Assembly: GCA_016295455.1 (NCBI GenBank)
Contig: JAEDLE010000003.1
Location: 1-55,692 of the forward strand
DNA from: Bacteroidales bacterium
Lineage (GTDB): Bacteria; Bacteroidota; Bacteroidia; Bacteroidales; UBA932
Length of the DNA stretch: 55,692 bases
Direction of reading: 5' to 3'
Position numbers and translations under genes: made by a program. This document shows positions 7,820-16,398 of this stretch, piece by piece (positions within the stretch are counted from its first letter, which is position 1; each line of letters starts with the position of its first letter). The notes beneath the pieces were generated by a model. The model was not told the DNA's origin. It worked only from the letters and a program-made list of their open reading frames with translations, and ran no database searches.

Positions 7820-9196
7820 CTATGCGCTGAAATCCACATTTTCGAAGGCCAGGGACGGTATGGACTTGTTCATGCCCGGCCTCGGGTCGTCACCGGCGGC
7901 GGCCAGGCTGTTCCAGAGCTCCATCATGTTCCCGGTTATTACCATTCCGCGCACCGGATATGCCGGACGTCCCCCGCTGAACGCGAAGCCCTCGATCCCG
8001 AACGAGAAGTCTCCGGTCGCGCCGTTGCAGTTGCCTCCGTTGAACCCGGTCACCAAGATGCCTTCCCCCATCATCTCCATCAATTCCGCCGCACCTGTCC
8101 CGGGCTTGGTCTTCCCATCTCTTGAATATGGCAATATGCTGGCCCTCACCGAGTCCTCTATGGTCGGCTCCATCTCCATCTTGCCTGACATATAGGTGTT
8201 TATGAAGTAGGTGGCCACCTTGCCGTCCCTGATGATGTCCATGTCCCTGGTAGCCGTTCCTTCGCTGTCGAACCAGCGGGCGCCGTTCTTTCCGACCGCC
8301 CTCGGCCTGTCGACTATGCTGAAGCCTTCAGGGAAGAGCTGTTTCCCGAGGCTGTCCAGCAGGAACGAATTCTGCTGCTGAAGGGCGAAGCCGTTGAGAG
8401 CCTTGAGCAGGGGATTGACCAGCCTTGAGGCCACTTCGTTCTCCACCACCATGTTGCAGCGTCCGCCCTCGTGTCCGCGGGGGCCCATCTGGGCCACAGC
8501 CCTTTCCAGAGCCTTGGTGCAGCAGCCTTCCAGAGGCAGCTCCGCAAAGCGCGGGCAGGATTCCCACCAGTATCCGCTGTACCTGTCCCCGTTACTGTCC
8601 TGGACTGTGGTCTCGCAGCCTATTTCGAAGGATGTTTCGATGTGTCGGCACTCCAGGCCATCGGAGTCGATGACATAGTTGTCATATATCGAGTCGGAGT
8701 ATTCCATTTCCTCTGACACCAGGGTGTATCCTTCCGCTCTTATGGAGGCGAAGGCGCTGGCTTTCAAGGCGATGTCCAGCCTCCTGGCAGCATCCATGTC
8801 GGCATATTCAGAGTCAAGGAGTCCCGCTTCGAGGCCTGTGGACGCGTCCGTGGCCTTGCGGGCAGGGTCGGGGAGTCTGCGGCAAGGGTCGGGTGCGAGC
8901 ATCCTGACTGTCCTTACGGCTTCGGCGACAAAGTCCCGGAGTTGTCCGGCTTCAAGCCTGTTGGTGGAGAATGCACCGTATCTCCCGTCGGCGAATATGT
9001 TGAATGACAAGGACCTGTCTCCTGAGTGGGTGACCTTGTCGAGTTCTCCGTTGAGTATGGTGAAGAGGTCCATCATGCTCTTGTTGAGCGTGACCCTCAC
9101 CTGTGAAGCGCCTGCCTCGAGGCAGTATCGCATGCTTTCCCGGGCAAGTTCCAGCTCTTCCGGGCTTATGCGCCAGGGTATGTCTTTGTGTTCCAT
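7820..9196 (-). CDS. pmbA: TldE/PmbA, partner subunit of the TldD metalloprotease
   Basis: TldD and TldE (PmbA) form a heterodimeric metalloprotease known for microcin/CcdA processing and peptide degradation. This 458-residue protein is the non-catalytic partner: it has the family fold but lacks HExxxH. It carries the FSFGIEGF and PVRGMVITGN type C-terminal blocks. The start at 9196 overlaps the tldD stop in TGATG and has GGAGGAGA upstream, so translation is coupled. A longer frame from 9271 would add 25 residues that merely read through tldD. Equal stoichiometry with TldD is expected from the coupling. Confidence 0.93.
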   Translation of the reverse strand: MEHKDIPWRISPEELELARESMRYCLEAGASQVRVTLNKSMMDLFTILNGELDKVTHSGDRSLSFNIFADGRYGAFSTNRLEAGQLRDFVAEAVRTVRMLAPDPCRRLPDPARKATDASTGLEAGLLDSEYADMDAARRLDIALKASAFASIRAEGYTLVSEEMEYSDSIYDNYVIDSDGLECRHIETSFEIGCETTVQDSNGDRYSGYWWESCPRFAELPLEGCCTKALERAVAQMGPRGHEGGRCNMVVENEVASRLVNPLLKALNGFALQQQNSFLLDSLGKQLFPEGFSIVDRPRAVGKNGARWFDSEGTATRDMDIIRDGKVATYFINTYMSGKMEMEPTIEDSVRASILPYSRDGKTKPGTGAAELMEMMGEGILVTGFNGGNCNGATGDFSFGIEGFAFSGGRPAYPVRGMVITGNMMELWNSLAAAGDDPRPGMNKSIPSLAFENVDFSA

Positions 9197-10635
9197 CAGT
9201 TGTCTCCTCCTACCGTGAGATTGCTTACCAGGACCGTAGGCATGCCGCACATCACCGGCACGGACTGGCATTTGCCGCAGGTCCAGGCTCCGTTGTCCAC
9301 CTTGCTGTCATTGCCCACCGCGACTATGTCGGCGAGCGCCTGTGGACCGTTTCCCATTATGTTTATGTCCGTTATGGGCCTGGTCAGCTTCCCGTCCTCG
9401 ATGAGGTAGCCGTTGTTGACGTAGAAGGTGAAGTCGCCCTCTCCTATCTTGACCTGGCCGTTCGTGAATTCATCCACGTATATGCCCTTCTTTACCGACG
9501 CTATTATGTCCTCCGGGCGTGAGTCCCCGCTTTCCATATATGTCGCCCTCATCCTCGGGATAGGGTTGTAGCGGAAGGATTCCCTGCGTCCGTTGCCCGT
9601 AGGCCTGACTCCGTACCATCCGGCGCTGACCCTGTCGTGCAGGTAGGAAGTGAGGATTCCGTTCTCGACCATGCAGGTCCTCTGTCCCGGCACTCCCTCG
9701 TCGTCGAAGTTCAGCGCGCCCCTGTTGCCTCTGATGGTCGCGTCGTCCACTATGGTTATGTTCTCCGCGCAGATCTTCTGTCCCATCTTCTCCGAGAATA
9801 TGGACTGTCCCTTGCGGTTGAAGTCTGCCTCGAATGAATGTCCCATAGCCTCGTGGAGCAATATGCCGGACGGGCCGGCGCCCATAACCACCGGCATGGT
9901 TCCTCCCTTCGGCCTGGATGCGGCAAACCTGTCGTCCATATTAGCCGTGACGCGGGAGGCGATTTCTTCGAGCAGCGCGTCGCTGAGCATCTCCGCACCC
10001 ATCCTGAAACTGCGGTTGCACTGGTTGTTCTTGATCCTGCCGTTCTGGCTGAACACCACTGACGTGGCCACCACTCCCATAGGGCGGGTTTCATACTTCA
10101 GTTCTCCGTGAGAATTGTACATCATCACGTCGCTGACCGAAGTGGAGAGCATCGCCAGCACTTTCACAACCCTGTGGTCGCGCCTGCGTATGGTCTCCTC
10201 CAGCTTCATCAGGAAGGGTACGAAGGCATCTGCCTGACAGCCTCTCCAGTCCTGCAGCATGGGGTAGCGATCCGCCAGGGGGCTTGGTTTGGCGTGGAAA
10301 GCAAAGGTCTGTCTGGCCTCGCTTTCGCCCGCGCATCCCGCTGATATGGCTGATGCGGCCCTGGCGGCTTCGGTCATTGCGGACATCCCGGTGCTCTCCG
10401 AGTAGGCATATCCCGTCTTTTCTCCCTTGAGCACTCTTATTCCCACGCCGAAATCGACGTGGAATCCGCCTGAAGAGACAGCCCCGTCCCTGAGCATCAG
10501 GTCCCGGTAGGAGGTGTTCTCGAAATACAGGTCGGCATAGTCACCGCCTTTCTCAAGAGCGGTGGCGAGCAGTTTTTCCATCTCCTCCCTTCCGGTGGAG
10601 AAGAGCTCCGTGTAATATGATTCGGTGTTTATCAT
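9196..10635 (-). CDS. tldD: TldD metalloprotease
   Basis: The catalytic subunit of the TldD/TldE protease. The zinc motif HEAMGH is at residues 261-266 in the usual context GILLHEAMGHSFEAD. Other family blocks follow (GVPGQRTCMVENG, the RMRATYMESG region, GKCQSVPVMCG). Length 479 is typical. It lies 26 bp after the zeta-like kinase gene and overlaps tldE by one base. Known substrates in enterobacteria are modified peptides; none are evident here. Confidence 0.96.
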   Translation of the reverse strand: MINTESYYTELFSTGREEMEKLLATALEKGGDYADLYFENTSYRDLMLRDGAVSSGGFHVDFGVGIRVLKGEKTGYAYSESTGMSAMTEAARAASAISAGCAGESEARQTFAFHAKPSPLADRYPMLQDWRGCQADAFVPFLMKLEETIRRRDHRVVKVLAMLSTSVSDVMMYNSHGELKYETRPMGVVATSVVFSQNGRIKNNQCNRSFRMGAEMLSDALLEEIASRVTANMDDRFAASRPKGGTMPVVMGAGPSGILLHEAMGHSFEADFNRKGQSIFSEKMGQKICAENITIVDDATIRGNRGALNFDDEGVPGQRTCMVENGILTSYLHDRVSAGWYGVRPTGNGRRESFRYNPIPRMRATYMESGDSRPEDIIASVKKGIYVDEFTNGQVKIGEGDFTFYVNNGYLIEDGKLTRPITDINIMGNGPQALADIVAVGNDSKVDNGAWTCGKCQSVPVMCGMPTVLVSNLTVGGDN

Positions 10636-10662
10636 TATCTGTGCTTGCTTATGGCACTGTTG

Positions 10663-11244
10663 CTATTCGTTTTCCAGGTCCAGCCCGTCGGCATATTCCT
10701 TTATCCTTTCGTATTTGAGGTTGTCCCTGACTATCATGCTGTCCTTCCATCCCTGGGCGACGACGCTGAATGGGGGTTCAGAGTTGTCGGCGAGTATCCA
10801 TCTGTCCGCGATGAAGCGGTAGTCGTCGAAAAAGTACTTGAGACCTTTATCGTACCGGCGGCGTATCACTTCCTCGGGGATGTTGTGCCCCCCGTTGCTG
10901 ACCCTGTCCCTGACCCTGGCGATGGCCCTCTCCTTGGAGTCCAGCCAGAAATAGAGCACAGTGACGTGATAGCCCAGTTCCCTGGCCGCCAGGATTATCT
11001 TCCTGAGGCTTCTGGTCGCCAGCGTGGTCTCCACGGCAAAGTCGCTTCTCAGACCCATCAGGTACTTGATTTTCATCACCATCATGCGGCTTGCCGTCAC
11101 AGATGCGTCTTCCGGCCTGAACGGCGAGAGTCCCTTCGCGAACTCATCCGAATTCACGAACTGGCTGCAGGCGAAGAGCTCGGGCAGGGCGGTATATGAC
11201 GCCGTGGTCTTGCCTGACCCGTTGCAGCCTGACACTACATACAT
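10663..11244 (-). CDS. Zeta-toxin-like P-loop kinase / predicted ATPase
   Basis: A 193-residue P-loop protein of the COG4185/zeta-toxin superfamily. Walker A is GCNGSGKT (6-13), followed by FVNSDEFAKGLSPF, the conserved Asp-containing loop of zeta toxins, and FAVETTLATRS, a typical second motif. The C-terminal part (VIRRRYDKGLKYFFDDY) also matches the group. Family members include kinases of UDP-N-acetylglucosamine, but many chromosomal copies have no known role. The ATG at 11244 overlaps the upstream gene by 10 bp; a longer frame from 11316 runs inside that gene. No antitoxin-like gene is next to it, so a toxin role is not supported by context. Confidence 0.82.
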   Translation of the reverse strand: MYVVSGCNGSGKTTASYTALPELFACSQFVNSDEFAKGLSPFRPEDASVTASRMMVMKIKYLMGLRSDFAVETTLATRSLRKIILAARELGYHVTVLYFWLDSKERAIARVRDRVSNGGHNIPEEVIRRRYDKGLKYFFDDYRFIADRWILADNSEPPFSVVAQGWKDSMIVRDNLKYERIKEYADGLDLENE

Positions 11245-11969
11245 TCTGGGCTGACGCTTTCCGTGGTCTGCGGATGTGTCACACCATAGCCGAACAGTGC
11301 GAAATCTCCTTTGCATGGGTCTCCGGGGAATATTGCTTCAAATGACGAGGTGATCTGGTGCACCGCCCCGATGTCTTTCTGTGTCCTGGTGCACAGGCCA
11401 AGCGCGCTTGCCATCCTGTGCACGTGCACGTCCAGCGGGATCAGCAGGCCGGCAGGGGAACTGTCCTTCCATATGCCGAGGTCGACCTTTCCGTCGTCCC
11501 TCACCAGCCATCGCCTCATCATGTTGATCTTCTTGTTCGCGGCCTTGGGGTCGGGCTTCCTGCCGTACACACAGGTCCTGAATTCCTCGGCGGAGAGGCC
11601 TTCCAGGCTGTCTCGGCTTAGGAACAGTTCCCTCAGCCTGCCGCATATTCCGGCGACTTCGGACCATTTCACGGTCCGGTGGAGGCTTGCCGGGTCATCC
11701 CTCCACTCTCCTTTCATCACATAGTCATACGGCCTCCAGGACATCTCGTCAAAAAGTCTGCCGCAGTCCCTGACTATCATCTGCCGCCTTCCCCAGGCCA
11801 GGTGGGATGCGAACACGGCGGCGGTCTCGACGTCTTTCAGGCTTGCCCTTCCCTGTCGGGAGAGCTCCAGAAAGCGCGTAGGGAAGATGATGGGATCCTC
11901 CCTGAAGTATTCAGGCGAGTTGTAGGTCTGTGCCCAGACTCTGAGCATCCGGACTGTCTCTTCAGTCAT
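11235..11969 (-). CDS. TIGR02757/DUF2400 family protein
   Basis: A 244-residue member of a family found mainly in Bacteroidota and some Proteobacteria, related in fold to helix-hairpin-helix DNA glycosylases. Matching blocks are FPTRFLE at the N-terminus, VFASHLAWGRRQMI, and PLDVHVHRMASALGL, which resembles the HhH-glycosylase core. No biochemical role is established to my knowledge. It heads a minus-strand train: the zeta-like kinase overlaps its last 10 bp. No clear promoter is seen in the 164-bp gap upstream. Confidence 0.8.
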   Translation of the reverse strand: MTEETVRMLRVWAQTYNSPEYFREDPIIFPTRFLELSRQGRASLKDVETAAVFASHLAWGRRQMIVRDCGRLFDEMSWRPYDYVMKGEWRDDPASLHRTVKWSEVAGICGRLRELFLSRDSLEGLSAEEFRTCVYGRKPDPKAANKKINMMRRWLVRDDGKVDLGIWKDSSPAGLLIPLDVHVHRMASALGLCTRTQKDIGAVHQITSSFEAIFPGDPCKGDFALFGYGVTHPQTTESVSPECM

Positions 11970-12133
11970 ATGCTTATGGTTCAGAAAGTTATGGGGCTGA
12001 GCCGAAAAGTCCTGGAAGTCACGCCGGGTTTCGGGTCCGGAATGACGGACCTTTCAGTCAGCCTCCTGTGGATACGGTTTTCCCCGCCGGGAGCATGTTC
12101 CGCCGCAGCGGGGAAAGCGCAATGGCCAGCCTG
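11970..12133. other. Intergenic gap with inverted repeats
   Basis: This gap separates the DUF2400 gene from the end of the first POT gene. It contains GGTCCG-GAATGA-CGGACC (about 12035-12052) and a 9-bp inverted repeat TTTCCCCGC / GCGGGGAAA spaced by about 20 nt (about 12078-12117). Either could be a transcript-end structure for the POT operon, but neither has a U-run on the minus strand. No ORF with convincing coding character is present. Confidence 0.5.
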
Positions 12134-13684
12134 CTAGTTGGTCGCCGCCTCGATCTTCTTCATCAGCGCGAACATTATGACCGCCGCGATGAGGCAGAGT
12201 GCGATGAGTATGGCCCAGTTCGCCATCAGAGGAATCTTGTTCCAGAGCATGGACGGAATGGAACTGAGGTAGTTGCCTATTGCAGTGGCGGCGAACCAGC
12301 AACCCATCATCATACCCTTGTACTTAGGAGGCGCAACCTTCGAAACGAAGGAGATGCCCATAGGTGAGAGCAGGAGTTCCGCGAAGGTGAGAGTCAGATA
12401 GGTCGAGATGAGCCAGCCCGGGCTGAGTATGCTCTGGGTCTCGTTGCCCAGATCCATAGGGGAGGTCAGGTGCACTGAAGCGAGGGTGATGATCATGAAT
12501 CCGACAGCCGCCACGAGCATGCCGAATGCGATCTTCTTTGGTGCTGAAGGTTCCTTCTTCTTCGCCGCCAGAGCTCCGAATATCGCCATCGAAATAGGGG
12601 TGAGGGCAACCACGAAGAACGGATTGAACTGCTGGAAGTCTGAAGGCTGGGCGAGCACAGGGTCAGGCATAAGCGCGAAGAGCAGGCCTGCAACGGCCCA
12701 CAGGCCCACGGTCACTCCGCCGCAGATATACTTTCCTTTCTTTGTCTCGGACTGGAATATGCCGAAGAGGGTGTACACTGAAGCCGCGATGAGGGCGAGG
12801 CTCCAGATGTTGAAACCTATCCTCATAGGTCCGGTGACGGTGAGGTTGGTGTATTTCTTCGCGAAGAAGGTGAGAGCCGAACCGTTCTGGTGGAAGGCCA
12901 TCCAGAAGAATATGACTACGGCGAACACGAGGAAGAGGGCAACCATCCTGTCCTTGGTCTGCTTCGGAGTGAGTTCCTCGACAGGGGCTGCGCTTGCCTT
13001 GGCCTGGCTGGCGGTGACGTCAGCGTGCTTGAACCAGCTGCGGCAGGCGAAATAGATGGCGATGGAAAGGATCAGGGATACGCAGGCAACTCCGAAGCAG
13101 AGTCCGTAAGCTCCCGAGAGGGCGTCCAGATAAGCCGGATCCTGGCAGGCGGCGTCATATACGAAGCCCTGCTTGGCGAGGGTCATTTCGGTAATCTTCC
13201 TGGCCATTGACGGAGCGAACATCGCGCCGATGTTGATGGCCATATAGAAGAGACTGAACGCCGAGTCGCGCTTGGCGGCATATTTCGGGTCGTCATAAAG
13301 ATTGCCCACCAGCACCTGGAGGTTGCCCTTGAACAGGCCTGTGCCTATGGCGACGAGGGTGAGGCCGCCGAACATGACGAGCTTGGCGGCAAGCCCTGAG
13401 CCTGCAGGAAGCGCAAGTGAGAGGTAGCCGAGGAACATCACGCTGATTCCGAGAGTGACGCACCTTCCGTAACCGATCTTGTCGGCGAGGATTCCGCCTA
13501 CCAGAGGCATGAAATAGACGCCGGCAAGGAATATGGCATATACCTGTCCTGCAGCGGCTTCACTCCATCCGAACCTTGCCTGCATGAGGAGGGTGAGGAT
13601 GGCGAGCATCGTGTAGTATCCGAAGCGCTCGCCCGTATTTGCCAGAGCGAGGGCGAAGAGACCCTTTGGTTGTCCTTTGAACAT
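12134..13684 (-). CDS. POT-family proton-coupled peptide transporter (copy 1)
   Basis: An inner-membrane major-facilitator protein importing di- and tripeptides with protons. It has the POT signature near the N-terminus (GERFGYYTM, the ExxERF-type motif) and GTGLFKGN in helix 4. About 12-14 hydrophobic helices span the 516 residues, and the family's C-terminal block with PKYKGMMMGCWFAATA is present. It lies 21 bp after the second POT gene and shares with it nearly identical first and last segments, so the pair is a tandem duplication. Compared with copy 2 it lacks about 40 residues in an external loop near residue 180. Confidence 0.93.
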   Translation of the reverse strand: MFKGQPKGLFALALANTGERFGYYTMLAILTLLMQARFGWSEAAAGQVYAIFLAGVYFMPLVGGILADKIGYGRCVTLGISVMFLGYLSLALPAGSGLAAKLVMFGGLTLVAIGTGLFKGNLQVLVGNLYDDPKYAAKRDSAFSLFYMAINIGAMFAPSMARKITEMTLAKQGFVYDAACQDPAYLDALSGAYGLCFGVACVSLILSIAIYFACRSWFKHADVTASQAKASAAPVEELTPKQTKDRMVALFLVFAVVIFFWMAFHQNGSALTFFAKKYTNLTVTGPMRIGFNIWSLALIAASVYTLFGIFQSETKKGKYICGGVTVGLWAVAGLLFALMPDPVLAQPSDFQQFNPFFVVALTPISMAIFGALAAKKKEPSAPKKIAFGMLVAAVGFMIITLASVHLTSPMDLGNETQSILSPGWLISTYLTLTFAELLLSPMGISFVSKVAPPKYKGMMMGCWFAATAIGNYLSSIPSMLWNKIPLMANWAILIALCLIAAVIMFALMKKIEAATN

Positions 13685-13705
13685 ATCGTTAGTCAGATTT
13701 GGTTT

Positions 13706-15379
13706 TTATTCTTCGGTTGCGGCTTCGATTTTCCTGAGCAGCGCGAACATTATCACGGCCGCGATGAGGCAGAGAACCGCGAGTATGGTCCAGTTTGCCC
13801 AGAGAGGCACCTTGTCCCAGAGGAGCGCAGGAATCGAGCTGAGGTAATTGCCCACTGCGGTTGCGGCGAACCAGCATCCCATCATGAGTCCCTTGTACTT
13901 AGGAGGGGCCACCTTCGAAACGAATGATATGCCCATAGGGGAGAGGAGCAGTTCGGCGAAGGTGATCACCAGGTAGGATGCAATCAGGTAGTGCGGAACC
14001 ACAGGGTCAGGGGATACGTTGCCACCGAGTTCGGCAGGAGACATCTGACCGCGTGAAGCCAGCACCATCACGAAATAACCTATGGCCGCCACGAACATTC
14101 CGAGGCCTATCTTCTTAGGCGCGGAAGGCTCCTTGCCCACCTTCGCGAGAGCCGCGAATATGGCGAGGGAAACAGGGGTCAGCGCCACCACGAAGAACGG
14201 ATTGAACTGCTGGAAGATCTGAGGCTGATACTCGACAACCTCCGGAAGGCCCTTGAATATTATGAATATGCCGGCGACGAGTGCGGCCGAAATCGCTGCG
14301 AAGGTTATGCGTCCACTCTTCTTCTCGGCCTGGAATGCCGCCGCAATGGTATATGCCGCCGCGGCCATCAGCATTATGGCAGGGAAGCTGAAGCCTATCC
14401 TTACCCAGCCGCCGGTGCTGGCAGCAGTGTAGTCACGCGCGAACCAGGTCATGGATGAGGCGTTCTGGTTGAATGCCATCCAGAAGAATATGACTACTGC
14501 GAACACGAGGAAGAGGGCGACCATCCTGTCCTTGGTCTGCTGAGGGGTGAGCTCGGCGACAGGGGCGGAGCTCCCGGCAGCCTGCTTCGAATTGTAGTCG
14601 GCGTGCTTGAACCAAGGCCTGCATGCGAAGTAGATTATGATGGACACTATGAGCGAAACGCAGGCAACCGCGAAGCCCATGTTGTATGAAGCCGAGAGAT
14701 GTTCAATGTAATAGTTGCAGAAACTGCCCAGGTCCATTGCGCGGACTCCGCTGTCAGGCATCAGGGTCGCGAGACTCTGGAGCCTCCCGGCGTTCTCGGG
14801 GCTGATGCTTCCGTCCATGAACTGGTGGGCCAGGGCAGGGATGTCAGCCTTGTAGATGAGGCCGGACTTGCCCAGCATCCAGTTGGTTATGGCTGTCGCC
14901 GCAGAAGGCGCGGCCATGGAACCGATGTTGATGAACACGTAGAAGAGGCTGAAACCGGCATCACGCCTTGCAGCGTACTGCGGAGAGTCGTAGAGGTTTC
15001 CGGTCAGCACCTGCAGGTTGCCCTTGAACAGTCCGGTTCCGATGCAGATGAGCAGCAGCGCTCCTATCATCGAGGCGATTCCGACTCCGTTTGCCGGGGT
15101 GGGTATCGCAAGGGCGGTGTAGCCCAGGAACATTATCACCGTTCCGTAGACAACGCACTTTCCATAGCCTATCCTGTCGGCGATCATACCGCCTATGACA
15201 GGCATGAAATATGCGATTGCGATGAAGATGGCGTAAATCTGTCCGGTCAGCGCGGCGCTGAAGCCGAACTTCGCCTGGAGAAACATCGTAAAGATGGCGA
15301 CCATCGTGTAGTAGCCGAAGCGTTCGCCTGTCGTGGCAAGCGCCAAAGCGTACAGTCCTTTAGGTTGTCCTTTGAACAT
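13706..15379 (-). CDS. POT-family proton-coupled peptide transporter (copy 2)
   Basis: A second peptide:H+ symporter, first in the two-gene operon. It shares GERFGYYTM, the GTGLFKGN helix-4 motif and PKYKGLMMGCWFAATA with copy 1. At 557 residues it is longer, because of an insertion at about 180-225 (region SISPENAGRLQSLATLMPDS) in a loop between helices. Paralogues with different loops often differ in substrate range, but that is inference here. A TATCTTTG -7 box precedes it at 15420-15427. PepD downstream of the divergent genes could act on the imported peptides. Confidence 0.93.
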   Translation of the reverse strand: MFKGQPKGLYALALATTGERFGYYTMVAIFTMFLQAKFGFSAALTGQIYAIFIAIAYFMPVIGGMIADRIGYGKCVVYGTVIMFLGYTALAIPTPANGVGIASMIGALLLICIGTGLFKGNLQVLTGNLYDSPQYAARRDAGFSLFYVFINIGSMAAPSAATAITNWMLGKSGLIYKADIPALAHQFMDGSISPENAGRLQSLATLMPDSGVRAMDLGSFCNYYIEHLSASYNMGFAVACVSLIVSIIIYFACRPWFKHADYNSKQAAGSSAPVAELTPQQTKDRMVALFLVFAVVIFFWMAFNQNASSMTWFARDYTAASTGGWVRIGFSFPAIMLMAAAAYTIAAAFQAEKKSGRITFAAISAALVAGIFIIFKGLPEVVEYQPQIFQQFNPFFVVALTPVSLAIFAALAKVGKEPSAPKKIGLGMFVAAIGYFVMVLASRGQMSPAELGGNVSPDPVVPHYLIASYLVITFAELLLSPMGISFVSKVAPPKYKGLMMGCWFAATAVGNYLSSIPALLWDKVPLWANWTILAVLCLIAAVIMFALLRKIEAATEE

Positions 15380-15419
15380 ATCAGTGGTTTTTTGTGTGAA
15401 ATCGTTTTTTGAAACCTCA

Positions 15420-15427
15420 CAAAGATA
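15420..15427 (-). promoter_or_regulatory. -7 box for the POT operon
   Basis: The minus strand reads TATCTTTG (15427-15420), matching TAnnTTTG, about 40 bp before the POT start codon. No clear TTTG lies at the -33 position. It sits back to back with the lpxL-like promoter, so the two divergent units share less than 50 bp of control region. Confidence 0.5.
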
Positions 15428-15432
15428 ACAAT

Positions 15433-15466
15433 TTTGTGTAAAATGACAGGCTTTTGACTATATTTG
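15433..15466 (+). promoter_or_regulatory. Promoter for the lpxL-like gene, abutting its ATG
   Basis: TTTG (15433-15436) and TATATTTG (15459-15466) are separated by 22 bp. The ATG at 15472 follows after only TCGCA. Transcription would start at or next to the start codon, giving a leaderless or nearly leaderless mRNA. Confidence 0.65.
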
Positions 15467-15471
15467 TCGCA

Positions 15472-16398
15472 ATGACATCAAAAAGAGAACATTCGGAGCT
15501 GAGTCTCGGGGTGAAGGTCTTCAGGACGGCGATACTGCCCGTTCAGAAACTTCCCCTGGGTTTCCATTACGCCTGGGGCCGCTTCTTCGCCTGGCTCGCC
15601 TCTTCCATCCTGCGCTACAGGAGGGATGTCGTGATGGTCAATCTCTCCAGAAGTTTTCCCGGTCTCAAGTGGAAGGAAGTCAGGGATATGGCGAAGGACT
15701 TCTACCGCCATTTCGGCGACATACTCGCCGAAGCCGTCTGGTTCGGAGGCTGCCGGGGGAATGCCGCGAGGCTGCGCAGGAGCGGACTGTGCCGTGTCAT
15801 CAATCCCGAGGTTCTGGACAGCGCATTCGGCAAGGGAAAGAGCGTGATGGTTCTCTGTTCGCACCAGGGCAACTGGGAGCTGCTGGGAGGCATATTCGAG
15901 TTTCTGGAAGACAGGACCCGTATCTGCGTGGATGATATTGTCGTTGTCTACAAGAGCCTCTCCAGCCGTTTCTGGGACCAGTTCATACGCGGAAACAGAC
16001 TGTCGGTGGTCCACGACGGTTTCGAAGGCTACGTGGAATCGCACGACATCCTGCGCAAGGCCGTCAGCGAGCGCCGCAACGGCAAGGTGTATGTCTTCCC
16101 GACCGACCAGTTCCCCTACAGCGGAGCCACACGTCACGACGTGGGCCTGTTCCTGAACCAGCCCACCCTCGCCATGACGGGCGGAGCCGCGCTGGCCTCA
16201 CGTTTCGGCATGCCGGTCCTGTACCTGGGCATGAACCGTACGGGTGCGGGGAAGTACGAGATGTCCTTCACCGAGATATGCCCGGACGCATCCCTGATGT
16301 CTGCCGAGGAAATCATGGTCGGATTCTACAGGCTGCTCGAGGAGGACGTGCTGAAGGATCCCGCCAATTATCTATGGAGTCACAACAGATGGAAATGA
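15472..16398 (+). CDS. LpxL/HtrB-like lysophospholipid acyltransferase
   Basis: A 308-residue acyltransferase of the lipid A late-acyltransferase family, which moves fatty acyl chains onto lipid A or related lipids at the inner membrane. The catalytic HxxxxE/D motif is seen as CSHQGNWELLGG (about residue 125-136), followed by the family block with VYVFPTDQFPYSG. The first 30-50 residues hold the hydrophobic/basic segment that associates with the membrane. The ATG at 15472 is chosen over a TTG at 15454 that falls inside the promoter. The last bases overlap the next gene's ATG (ATGA). Whether lipid A or an ornithine/other lipid is the acceptor cannot be told. Confidence 0.88.
   Translation: MTSKREHSELSLGVKVFRTAILPVQKLPLGFHYAWGRFFAWLASSILRYRRDVVMVNLSRSFPGLKWKEVRDMAKDFYRHFGDILAEAVWFGGCRGNAARLRRSGLCRVINPEVLDSAFGKGKSVMVLCSHQGNWELLGGIFEFLEDRTRICVDDIVVVYKSLSSRFWDQFIRGNRLSVVHDGFEGYVESHDILRKAVSERRNGKVYVFPTDQFPYSGATRHDVGLFLNQPTLAMTGGAALASRFGMPVLYLGMNRTGAGKYEMSFTEICPDASLMSAEEIMVGFYRLLEEDVLKDPANYLWSHNRWK

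Noticed and set aside
10663..11969. Toxin-antitoxin module (zeta-like kinase with DUF2400 as partner)
   Set aside because: DUF2400 is larger than and unlike epsilon antitoxins, and the family is found alone in many genomes.
12030..12125. Terminator of the POT operon
   Set aside because: Two hairpins are present but neither is followed by a U-run on the minus strand.
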